From an uncultured Prevotellaceae bacterium (GTDB lineage Bacteria; Bacteroidota; Bacteroidia; Bacteroidales; Bacteroidaceae): a stretch of DNA of 52,525 nucleotides. This document shows positions 36,768 to 43,320 of the stretch, piece after piece (position 1 is the first letter of the stretch; the number at the start of each line of letters is the position of its first letter). The stretch is taken from contig ONGG01000016.1 of NCBI GenBank assembly GCA_900317305.1, positions 1-52,525 on the forward strand. Reading direction: 5' to 3'. The notes beneath the pieces are model-generated. The model ran no database searches. It worked only from the letters and a program-made list of their open reading frames with translations, and was not told where the DNA came from. A program made the position numbers and the translations under genes.

Positions 36768-36907
36768 TTACTCAACTTTCGCATGTTGAGAGGAGTTCAG
36801 AAGTTCAGACAATAGCCCGAATTCACCTCATTGTGTTCAACGGTGGTTAATTGGAGTAATGTCTGAACTCCTGAACTCCTGACTAAATAGTTGAGCGAAT
36901 GCGAAAC
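36768..36907. repeat. Dispersed inverted-repeat element, copy 2
   Basis: Arms match copy 1 (18068-18227) in reverse complement: TTACTCAAC at the left, and GTTGAGCGAATGCGAAAC at the right. The core at 36811-36860 instead matches copy 1 in the same direction, with about five differences. Inverted GTTCAGAC / GTCTGAAC sequences bound the core. Confidence 0.88.
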
Positions 36908-36943
36908 TACTATAATCTACTGTGAACACCATTCTGATTTCCA

Positions 36944-37031
36944 TGTGACATTTTCGGAAATGATTGTGCAGATTTACGCTTGGCGTTTTGTGACAACATA
37001 TGTGTCACACTTTTAAGCGACCATTGTCACA
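36944..37031 (+). promoter_or_regulatory. Cluster of TGTGACA operator-like sites
   Basis: TGTGACA at 36944-36950; an inverted pair TGTGACA-N7-TGTCACA at 36989-37009; and TGTCACA inside ATTGTCACAATT at 37025-37031. They end 20 bases before the -33 box of the HTH gene promoter, so they are well placed for control. The spacing of the pair differs from the CRP site. Confidence 0.6.
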
Positions 37032-37050
37032 ATTCTATTTCGAGGATTTT

Positions 37051-37080
37051 TTTGTAAACAATGAGTTTGTCTTAACTTTG
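37051..37080 (+). promoter_or_regulatory. Promoter of the small HTH gene
   Basis: TTTG, 18 bases, TAACTTTG, about 110 bases before the HTH coding region. Confidence 0.75.
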
Positions 37081-37191
37081 TGATTAAGAATATAAGGTTT
37101 ATTGTTGCTTAACAATTGAAATCATCAAAGAAAAAAACGATAGAATAATATCCATATTTTTATTAACATTCACCTTTTAAACTGTTCAGAT

Positions 37192-37413
37192 TTGGTACAC
37201 ATCGGAGAATTAATTAAACAGACATTAAAGCAGAGGCGTAGGTCAGTAGTTTGGTTCGCAAGTGAATTGTCATGTAGTCGGACCAACGTTTACAAAATTT
37301 TTGCGAAGCAGTCGATTGACACTGGCGACCTTGTAAGAATTTGCAAAATATTGGACTACGATTTCTTTGAGCTTTACAGTAACGAATTTAATGTTCTGAA
37401 AAAAGGGCAATGA
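37192..37413 (+). CDS. Small XRE-type helix-turn-helix protein
   Basis: A 73-residue protein that is almost only an HTH domain: IGELIKQTLKQRR, then VVWFASELSCSRTNVYKIF as helices 2 and 3, and DTGDLVRICKILDYDFFELY closing the fold. There is no ATG in frame upstream before a stop at 37141, so the start is taken as TTG at 37192; this is unusual. It has a promoter with nearby palindromes and a strong terminator, so it forms a single unit and could bind the TGTGACA sites to control itself. Target genes unknown. Confidence 0.8.
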   Translation: MVHIGELIKQTLKQRRRSVVWFASELSCSRTNVYKIFAKQSIDTGDLVRICKILDYDFFELYSNEFNVLKKGQ

Positions 37414-37439
37414 ATGCCTCAAAACTCAGAAGTAAATCT

Positions 37440-37479
37440 AACAAGCACACCAATTTGATAGGGTGTGCTTGTTTTTTTT
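37440..37479 (+). terminator. Intrinsic terminator of the HTH gene
   Basis: AACAAGCACACC and GGTGTGCTTGTT, a perfect 12-bp stem around about 10 bases, running into T8. Confidence 0.93.
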
Positions 37480-37511
37480 GCAAAAAAGTTGTTGGATATA
37501 CAATGTTTTTG

Positions 37512-37519
37512 TATTTTTG
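37512..37519 (+). promoter_or_regulatory. Promoter -7 box (TATTTTTG)
   Basis: TATTTTTG 26 bases before the lipoprotein start at 37546, just after the HTH terminator. Confidence 0.6.
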
Positions 37520-37545
37520 TGGTGCGAAAGAAAACGCGATTGGAA

Positions 37546-37923
37546 ATGTATATGAAATGCTGTGCCACGGCAGCAGCATTTGTGCTGATGCTTTGTGGTT
37601 GTAAGGAATCGAAAACCACCTTAGGCCAAACCGAATTCAAGGAAAAGAAAGTGTATGTAGACGGCACCCCATTCACCGGAAAGGTATGGAGTGACGACGG
37701 TGCGACTTATTGTCTGGATGCTGAGGAAGGCGAGATCGTTGGATTCACCCTCTATCACGGCAACTCCGCCGAGGCTTTGCGCCTCTATGCCCATGGCGAC
37801 TCCCTGAAGGCCTATACGGAGAATGGTGATGAGATCACTGTCGACTCCTTCAACACAGCCTACAAACCTCTGGCAACGATTATTCCCGAACTGGCGGGGC
37901 GTATCACTGGTAAATCAGAATAA
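37546..37923 (+). CDS. Small lipoprotein of unknown function
   Basis: A 125-residue protein started at ATG 37546 (or 37552). The signal is short (MKCCATAAAFVLMLCGC) with the lipidation cysteine in LCGC. The mature part has VDGTPFTGKVWSDDGATYCLD and later YAHGDSLKAYTENGDEITVD, resembling the short beta repeats of MORN/toxin-antitoxin-like "FTGK" motifs, but I assign no family. It is followed after 9 bases by the next envelope gene, so the two are co-transcribed. Confidence 0.75.
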   Translation: MYMKCCATAAAFVLMLCGCKESKTTLGQTEFKEKKVYVDGTPFTGKVWSDDGATYCLDAEEGEIVGFTLYHGNSAEALRLYAHGDSLKAYTENGDEITVDSFNTAYKPLATIIPELAGRITGKSE

Positions 37924-37932
37924 TACTCTGAA

Positions 37933-38763
37933 ATGAAAAAAGCGTTTATCATCACTGCCATCATCATGCTCATAGCTGGTGGAGCAGGTTGGTATTACTA
38001 CGACAAAGAGCAGAAACGGCAGGCTGCTGAGCGTGCCGCCCATGACTCCATACGCCATGCCCGTGACCTGGAGAACGCCCGTCTGGCCGCCCTCGACAAG
38101 GCAAGACGCGACTCTCTCGACGAATACGAGAAGACCCATGGCACCGCCGTGATACGTGAGGCACTACTCAAACTGCTCGACGACGAGGTGATGAGCGGAC
38201 GCAACAAACTGAGCGGCGACAACTGGTCGGAGCGCATCAAGATATTGCGTGAGCAATGCGAGAACGTGATTGCCTACAACAAGGACAGCGATGCCGACTC
38301 CGTGTTCCATGCCTTCAGTTTCAAAGGACTGATGGGGAAAGACATCCGAATCCTATCCGATAGTGTGACAAAAGTGTATTATGTGTCTCAAGACTCGGCC
38401 TGGGCCGATGTCCATTTCAAGATACAGGATTACCCCGAAGGGCAAGATGTGACCTACAAGATGCTCTACTATGACGGCAGATGGATTCTCGACGACTTTA
38501 TCTTCGAATATGCCGATGGCGAGCGTGTGATAGAGTCGGAAGAGATGAAATGGTTTATCGACTTCTATGGAGCCCCTGAGAGCGAAGACAGCGACATCAA
38601 GGTAAGTGCTGACAAGCCTAAGGAGAACACCGGCAAACCGAAGGAGAGCGCGGCCAAGCCAAAAGAGAACACCAGCAAGCCGAAGGAAAGCGCGGCCAAG
38701 CCGAAGGGGAACACCAGCAAGCCGAAGGATAATGCGGCTAAGCCGAAGGAAAAAAGCAAATAA
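37933..38763 (+). CDS. Membrane-anchored protein with a KPKE repeat tail
   Basis: A 276-residue protein. One N-terminal membrane helix (AFIITAIIMLIAGGAGWYYY), then a charged coiled coil (about 25-65), a helical part and a compact beta domain (VYYVSQDSAWADVHFKI ... MLYYDGRWILDDF) that resembles NTF2-like or DUF3828-like folds. The tail (about 226-276) has seven units of about 7 residues of the type AKPKE(N/S), for example GKPKESAAKPKEN, basic and disordered. Repeats in the DNA are near identical, so the unit number may vary between strains. Likely anchored in the inner membrane and facing the periplasm. Function unknown. Confidence 0.8.
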   Translation: MKKAFIITAIIMLIAGGAGWYYYDKEQKRQAAERAAHDSIRHARDLENARLAALDKARRDSLDEYEKTHGTAVIREALLKLLDDEVMSGRNKLSGDNWSERIKILREQCENVIAYNKDSDADSVFHAFSFKGLMGKDIRILSDSVTKVYYVSQDSAWADVHFKIQDYPEGQDVTYKMLYYDGRWILDDFIFEYADGERVIESEEMKWFIDFYGAPESEDSDIKVSADKPKENTGKPKESAAKPKENTSKPKESAAKPKGNTSKPKDNAAKPKEKSK

Positions 38764-38765
38764 TG

Positions 38766-38785
38766 GGCCTTTTCATGAAAAGGCC
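38766..38785. other. Perfect 20-bp palindrome
   Basis: GGCCTTTT-CATG-AAAAGGCC directly after the stop of the KPKE protein; it may act as a hairpin in the mRNA end or as a protein-binding site. Confidence 0.6.
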
Positions 38786-38837
38786 AGATCGACATAAAGA
38801 ATAGGACATCCATTCATTCATTCTTTATCTATAGGAG

Positions 38838-38878
38838 AGCGGCTGTGTTGAGGGAGACCTCACACAGCCGCTTATTTT
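38838..38878. terminator. Terminator between convergent genes
   Basis: AGCGGCTGTGT with GAGG pairs with CCTCACACAGCCGCT with one bulge, followed by TATTTT on the plus strand. It lies between the KPKE gene and the GrpE-like gene, whose ends converge here. Confidence 0.8.
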
Positions 38879-38904
38879 GAAGAATAGAAGTAACGGAATG
38901 AATT

Positions 38905-39351
38905 TTAATCGTTCTTTACCAAGATGACATCTGCCTTGCGCAGCAATTTGTCCTTACGCACGAAACCGTCGCGCTTGATTCTCAGCACAGCACCGTCTTC
39001 TTTCTCCTCATCGGGTTCGGTGCCTACAATCTGTGCCTTCGAGGCATCCATGGCATGATTGGGGAATTCCACCTTCTTCACGCCGTAGCGCTCCATCACC
39101 TCAAGCAGTTTGGTTTTGGCGGTGAGCATATACTGGATGACGCCAGTAGAGATGCGGCTCTGGTCGAGTCCACGCTCATGGATGGTATCCTCGGCCCACT
39201 CGAAAGCCTCCAACACCTTGAGAAAATCTTTGCAAATCTCGCCAACCTGATTGTCGCTCGACTGCTCCTGAGTAGAAATCCAATTATTCAGTTGGATATT
39301 TTCCTCATACAATTTCTTTACCTCTTCACGAATATCGTCTATTTTGCTCAT
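38905..39351 (-). CDS. Short GrpE-like protein
   Basis: A 148-residue protein with the layout of the DnaK nucleotide-exchange factor GrpE, but about 40-50 residues shorter at the N-terminus. The head resembles the GrpE beta domain: GVKKVEFPNHAMDASKAQIVG, an EDGAVLRIKRDGFVRKD stretch and KLLRKADVILVK. Helices before it include ISTQEQSSDNQVG. It lies 18 bases downstream of a zinc-ribbon/LysM membrane protein gene on the same strand, so the two form an operon. It may serve a special Hsp70 or have another role; no DnaK or DnaJ gene is in this window. Confidence 0.8.
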   Translation of the reverse strand: MSKIDDIREEVKKLYEENIQLNNWISTQEQSSDNQVGEICKDFLKVLEAFEWAEDTIHERGLDQSRISTGVIQYMLTAKTKLLEVMERYGVKKVEFPNHAMDASKAQIVGTEPDEEKEDGAVLRIKRDGFVRKDKLLRKADVILVKND

Positions 39352-39369
39352 AATGCAGGTCGGTTTAAG

Positions 39370-39981
39370 TTATTTCACAAGGATTTCCTGGCCAATCTCC
39401 AATTGGTCGGTGGGTTTCTTGCCGTTCATCTTGGCAATATCGGCATCTTTCACCTTGCCTTTGTAGAGCCTTTGTGAGATGCCCCACCACGAATCACCCT
39501 TCCGCACAATGTAGTATTTCTTGCCATCCTTCACCGTCACCTTGTCGGCAGGAGCGGTGATACCATCGTCGGCTGTGGCCTGAGCATTGTCGGTGCCAGC
39601 TTCCTTGGTCTCTGCCTGGCCCTTCTCGGCCGTTGTCTCGGTCTGCGCTGCAGCAGTACTGGGCTCGGCAACAGGATTGTTGATATGCTCATTGAGCGAG
39701 GCAATGGAATCCTCGAGTAGAGCAATGCGGTCCTTGGCCTCAGAGAGCGAGGCCGAAGGGTCTTTCGTCAAATACAAGAAAGCAAACACCGCTGCTGCCA
39801 GCAGCGAGAGAATGGCAATAGGTTTCCACTTTGACACCTTGGAATAGCTTTCCGACTCCACTTCATCAATCAGTCTGAAAACCTTAAGGTCACTACCACA
39901 ACTCGGACACCTGACATCTTCCTTGGAGTAGTCAGGTATGTCGTTTCGCCCGCAAACGGGGCATTTTGTACTATCTGTCAT
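39370..39981 (-). CDS. Zinc ribbon, membrane helix and LysM protein
   Basis: A 203-residue protein. Residues 8-30 have two CPxCG-type pairs (CPVCGRND, CPSCGSD), a zinc ribbon facing the cytoplasm. A membrane helix (about 51-70) follows, then a short coiled coil (SLSEAKDRIALLEDSIASLNE), a Thr/Ala/Glu-rich linker and a C-terminal LysM domain (about 157-203, YYIVRKGDSWWGISQRLYKG) that binds peptidoglycan. It could link a cytoplasmic process to the cell wall. Promoter box upstream at 40025-40032; co-transcribed with the GrpE-like gene. Confidence 0.85.
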   Translation of the reverse strand: MTDSTKCPVCGRNDIPDYSKEDVRCPSCGSDLKVFRLIDEVESESYSKVSKWKPIAILSLLAAAVFAFLYLTKDPSASLSEAKDRIALLEDSIASLNEHINNPVAEPSTAAAQTETTAEKGQAETKEAGTDNAQATADDGITAPADKVTVKDGKKYYIVRKGDSWWGISQRLYKGKVKDADIAKMNGKKPTDQLEIGQEILVK

Positions 39982-40024
39982 ATTCTATCTACTAATATTG
40001 GCATAAGCCTTTCCAAAATCGCCC

Positions 40025-40032
40025 CAAAGATA
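40025..40032 (-). promoter_or_regulatory. Promoter -7 box (TATCTTTG) of the LysM-GrpE operon
   Basis: TATCTTTG on the minus strand, 43 bases before the LysM gene start; no clear -33 box. Confidence 0.6.
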
Positions 40033-40108
40033 CAAAAAATATCTCACACGCACACATTTTCGTGAAGAAATGTTTTGATTTTGAGCAACTTCGCCAAAAA
40101 GCAGTCGT

Positions 40109-42448
40109 TTACCTCACGACAATTTTCTTTCCGTTGAGCAGATAGAGACCACGGGGAAGACCTTCGGTGGTGGTGGCGGCTTTCCTCACCAGCATACCAC
40201 TCATGTTGTAGATATCTCCCAACGTCTGGTCGTCGACACTCACCAAATGTCCATCGACATAGGTCTCCTGACCATTCTCGTCGATTTCCACAACCATCGA
40301 GTTAATGGTGCTGCCGTCTGCGATGAAATATCCCTTGAATGCCTTGAGCGAAGTGGTTCCGGCCGACTTGTACAACGTGCCATTGCTGATGAAATAGCAG
40401 CCCTTGGGCACGACGGTCATATTGCCCACACCCACGAATGAGAAGCTGCCAATCTTGGTCTGAACAGCCTCGGTGAGTCCGTTGGATGCCTCGGGCAGAT
40501 AGCGTCCCGGTATGGTGGCCACCTGCCTGAGCGGCTTGGTGTCTTCGAAGTATACCAATACCGGCGTATTGGCTGGAATACCATCCTGGGTGGTGCTGAA
40601 TCTCAGGCTGTTGTCGTCGCCACTCGAGAAGAGCGCCACACGTGTATTGTCACCGAAGGTGGCCTGCACCTCATCGTCGCTGAGTGCGAACGGGAGCCAC
40701 ATCGTCAGCCAACGGTTGGTCTTCAACGACATGTTGGTATGCACATGATACAACTTGGTGGCACTGGCCGAGGCTTCATACGCCACAGGGGCGGCGGCAT
40801 TCTCATCGAGATACAGTCCGCTATACTCCGGAGCATCGCTCTCTGGAAGATGGAAATCGAAATCAATGGTGCCATCCTCGTTCTGGGTGATGCCTGTCAT
40901 CTCCTTATTGCGGAGCTGGGTCTTGGTATCGGTGCCATTATATTGTATCATCTGGGGCAAGGTGGTATTGGTGAAGGCATCATGACCGGGCTGCGGGAAT
41001 GGCACGCCAGTCTGATATTTGGCCAACACATAGTAGCCGCCATTGGAATATGACCAAATCGGCTGGTTATCGGCATTGATCACGCGGAACCGCTCATGCA
41101 TGGTGATATTCTTGTATCTTGGGCTGTTCACGATATTCCTCTCCCAGGCCACCGGATTGAAGTCAACCCGGTAGATCAGCAATCCGAAGGCGGGCAGGCC
41201 CACGTCCCATCGGCTGGCCTGACGGTTCTCCATGATATAATACTCTGTGCTATCTGGATTGTCGGCGTAGATGATATAAGTCTCTCCATTCTCGGAAAGC
41301 GGCTTCATATTCCTGATCTTGCACGACTCATCGAGCACCACGGGGTCGAGCCATCCGAGACACATCTTCTCGTAGGCCGAATAACCACATGGCACATAGC
41401 CATCGCCATTCTTATAGCCGCTTCCCATCAGGTCGAAGAATCCCACGCCATACCCCGTCCAATGGTTCACATCGTAGAGGTCGGGGAAGCCAAAGCAATG
41501 CGAATACTCATGTACGAAGCAACCGATACCGGCAGGAGCATATGCATCGTCATTCTTCTGCAGCTCATTGACCACACAATAGATATTGAAGGTCTTTCCG
41601 TCGAGTGTCATCGGCGAATAGCCTCCATATTCGAGCGTGAACTTATGCGGCCATATCACACCTCCCTCAGAGGGGTTGCCACCTGCACAGATGAAGCCTA
41701 TCTGACTCACATTGCCGTCATCGCCCCAGTCGTATTGGGTAAAGTCCACTGCATCATCAATCTTCTGCAGTGCCTCTATCACCATCTCGCTACACCGTTG
41801 ATAGCCAGTGGAGCCGGAATAATAGGCAGCGTTCTTGCTCAGCAGAACCGGACCCACCACATCAAAAGTGACATCAAACTTGCCATAACTCTGGTCGTAG
41901 AAATAGTCGTGCACGGACCCTACAAAATTGCCCTCTTGGAAGTTCACTTGATTAAGAAACTTGTCGAAATGCTGAACGGGGTCGCCAATGATGTTTTTGG
42001 AAAACTTGAAAGCGGTGGCTGCGTTCTTGCCACCCGCGCCATTATCCTCACCGAATTCCAGAAGCACCACGAGTCCCTTTTTCTTGCCCAGGAAGCGGCT
42101 CCTGTCGGGGAAGTAGTCTCTCTCGTTGGTCGAGAGCTTGCGCATGCCGGGCCGGCCGACACCTTCAATCAGTTGTTCGAAGAAGGCATCGCGGCGCTGC
42201 TGCAGCGTGACGCTGTCCACATAAGAGAAAGAGCCTTCGTCGTTGGCCATGTAGGTTTTGCCTTCGCTGTCGACAAGGAAATGGAAGCGCTCGTCGCCCA
42301 CCCAATGGGCAGTAATCTGCTCACCCGTATCAAGGGTTACCTGCAACCACACAGTGGGGTCGGCCTCATCGGCGAAGACGGGCATGGCGCTCATCATGAC
42401 GAGGAGCAAAAACACGATTCGGGAGAAAACAGATGAAATCCTACTCAT
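40109..42448 (-). CDS. Secreted M6 family zinc metalloprotease with T9SS tail
   Basis: A 779-residue protein from ATG 42448 (MSRISSVFSRIVFLLLVMMS), with a signal peptide ending near ADEADP. The zinc site is HEYSHCFGFPD (313-323), the HExxHxxGxxD form of M6 (immune inhibitor A type) and other metzincin-like proteases. An N-terminal propeptide-like part (about 30-120) is followed by the catalytic domain (about 125-480), beta domains, and a C-terminal type IX sorting domain (IYNMSGMLVRKAA ... LPRGLYLLNGKKIVV). The start codon overlaps the last 8 bases of the small peptide gene at 42441-42629, which suggests translational coupling. Third gene of a peptide-peptide-protease operon. Confidence 0.88.
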   Translation of the reverse strand: MSRISSVFSRIVFLLLVMMSAMPVFADEADPTVWLQVTLDTGEQITAHWVGDERFHFLVDSEGKTYMANDEGSFSYVDSVTLQQRRDAFFEQLIEGVGRPGMRKLSTNERDYFPDRSRFLGKKKGLVVLLEFGEDNGAGGKNAATAFKFSKNIIGDPVQHFDKFLNQVNFQEGNFVGSVHDYFYDQSYGKFDVTFDVVGPVLLSKNAAYYSGSTGYQRCSEMVIEALQKIDDAVDFTQYDWGDDGNVSQIGFICAGGNPSEGGVIWPHKFTLEYGGYSPMTLDGKTFNIYCVVNELQKNDDAYAPAGIGCFVHEYSHCFGFPDLYDVNHWTGYGVGFFDLMGSGYKNGDGYVPCGYSAYEKMCLGWLDPVVLDESCKIRNMKPLSENGETYIIYADNPDSTEYYIMENRQASRWDVGLPAFGLLIYRVDFNPVAWERNIVNSPRYKNITMHERFRVINADNQPIWSYSNGGYYVLAKYQTGVPFPQPGHDAFTNTTLPQMIQYNGTDTKTQLRNKEMTGITQNEDGTIDFDFHLPESDAPEYSGLYLDENAAAPVAYEASASATKLYHVHTNMSLKTNRWLTMWLPFALSDDEVQATFGDNTRVALFSSGDDNSLRFSTTQDGIPANTPVLVYFEDTKPLRQVATIPGRYLPEASNGLTEAVQTKIGSFSFVGVGNMTVVPKGCYFISNGTLYKSAGTTSLKAFKGYFIADGSTINSMVVEIDENGQETYVDGHLVSVDDQTLGDIYNMSGMLVRKAATTTEGLPRGLYLLNGKKIVVR

Positions 42449-42629
42449 TGCCCCAAGGATCAAAACGATAGTTGTTGCCATCGGCTTCAACGGGCAACTG
42501 TGTCTCATCTATATCTGCAAAACGGATATCAATGGAAGTCGTACTCCGTTCAGGAGAATCTCCAAGGATAGCATATTCTGTTGCCATGACTTCCACCGTG
42601 GCAACAGGCTTTATATAATTTTTCTTCAT
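42441..42629 (-). CDS. Small peptide, YIKP...PWGNE (62 aa)
   Basis: A 62-residue peptide from ATG 42629 (MKKNYIKPVATVEVM); ATG 42635 would add two residues. Its last 8 bases overlap the start of the M6 protease, so translation of the two is probably linked. It shares with the neighbour peptide at 42792-43007 and the distant one at 1864-2037 a basic start with Y-x-K-P, a hydrophobic-small element (AILGDS near residue 20) and a Trp-containing acidic end (DPWGNE). No signal peptide. Possible propeptide, inhibitor or processed product linked to the protease. Confidence 0.75.
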   Translation of the reverse strand: MKKNYIKPVATVEVMATEYAILGDSPERSTTSIDIRFADIDETQLPVEADGNNYRFDPWGNE

Positions 42630-42791
42630 TTTCATAGGCTTGAATAATAAATGCGGAAAGCCTTGCGTGATGCATTCCTGGCGTCGAACGCGAGTGTGGC
42701 AAAGGATGACTAAGCCACACAACAATTCCTCCTCCGCCTGAGAAAGTGCATCGTGTCCGACCACACCGTCCTTCAGGCAAAGGCTGGAAGC

Positions 42792-43007
42792 CTATTCCTC
42801 ATCGTCCCACAACTGGCTGGAACTTGCATCAAGACCTTTGATGAGCGAAGGATTATCCACTGCACCGCCAAAAGTGGGAAGGCCATCTTTAAGCGTATTG
42901 GTCATGGTCCCTGGGCCTTTGAAGTCAGAGCCAGCCAACAATGGAGTTTCGAAATATACCTGCGACTGAATTTCAGTGACAGGTTTTACATAGCTCAGTT
43001 TGTTCAT
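42792..43007 (-). CDS. Small peptide, YVKP...LWDDEE (71 aa)
   Basis: A 71-residue peptide from ATG 43007 (MNKLSYVKPVTEIQ). The frame stays open to 43031, but the start is set by the family pattern. It has ETPLLAGSDFKG near residue 22 and ends SSSQLWDDEE. First gene after a perfect promoter (43141-43172) with a leader of about 130 nt; the second peptide starts 162 bases downstream and the M6 protease follows. The LLAGS element recalls small-residue cleavage sites before exported peptides, though there is no proof of processing. Confidence 0.75.
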   Translation of the reverse strand: MNKLSYVKPVTEIQSQVYFETPLLAGSDFKGPGTMTNTLKDGLPTFGGAVDNPSLIKGLDASSSQLWDDEE

Positions 43008-43140
43008 AATAGTGAAATTATAGTGTGACAAGTTTTGAATCGGCTACATCGCCAAATCACTTGGGGAAGGCAGCCTTTGAAAAAATATGTGACCTTTCGT
43101 GCTACCGTGATGAACCACAGCATAATACACGACTTCGGGG

Positions 43141-43172
43141 CAAAATTAAGCAAATGTGTGGAAATGTGCAAA
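43141..43172 (-). promoter_or_regulatory. Perfect consensus promoter of the peptide-M6 protease operon
   Basis: TTTG, 20 bases, TAATTTTG on the minus strand, about 134 bases before the first peptide start. Confidence 0.85.
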
Positions 43173-43263
43173 TTTTTCTTCTTTTTTTTTCATTTTCCTC
43201 GTCCAAATGGCCAAAAACTGGCGGTTTTTCATGGGAAAAACGGATGAAAAAGAGAATAGCACG

Positions 43264-43298
43264 AAAAAAGAGAGACGTCCGAATGTGGCGTCTCTCTT
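43264..43298 (-). terminator. Intrinsic terminator of the PurF-like gene
   Basis: On the minus strand AAGAGAGACG pairs perfectly with CGTCTCTCTT around 11 bases and is followed by T4. Confidence 0.93.
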
Positions 43299-43320
43299 AG
43301 GGTATGTAGTTGATTGATTG

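Larger units (their letters stand above)
36716..37191. other. Intergenic region upstream of the small HTH gene
   Basis: 476 bases holding repeat copy 2, a cluster of TGTGACA-type sites and a promoter; leader of roughly 105 nt before the HTH start. Confidence 0.75.
43008..43320. other. Intergenic region between the peptide operon and the PurF-like gene
   Basis: 313 bases. It contains the peptide-operon promoter (43141-43172) and the terminator of the PurF-like gene (43264-43298). The rest is AT-rich (43170-43250) without a supported gene. Confidence 0.75.

Noticed and set aside
36944-37031. Canonical CRP sites
   Set aside because: The half-sites resemble TGTGA/TCACA, but the spacing is not the six bases of CRP sites.
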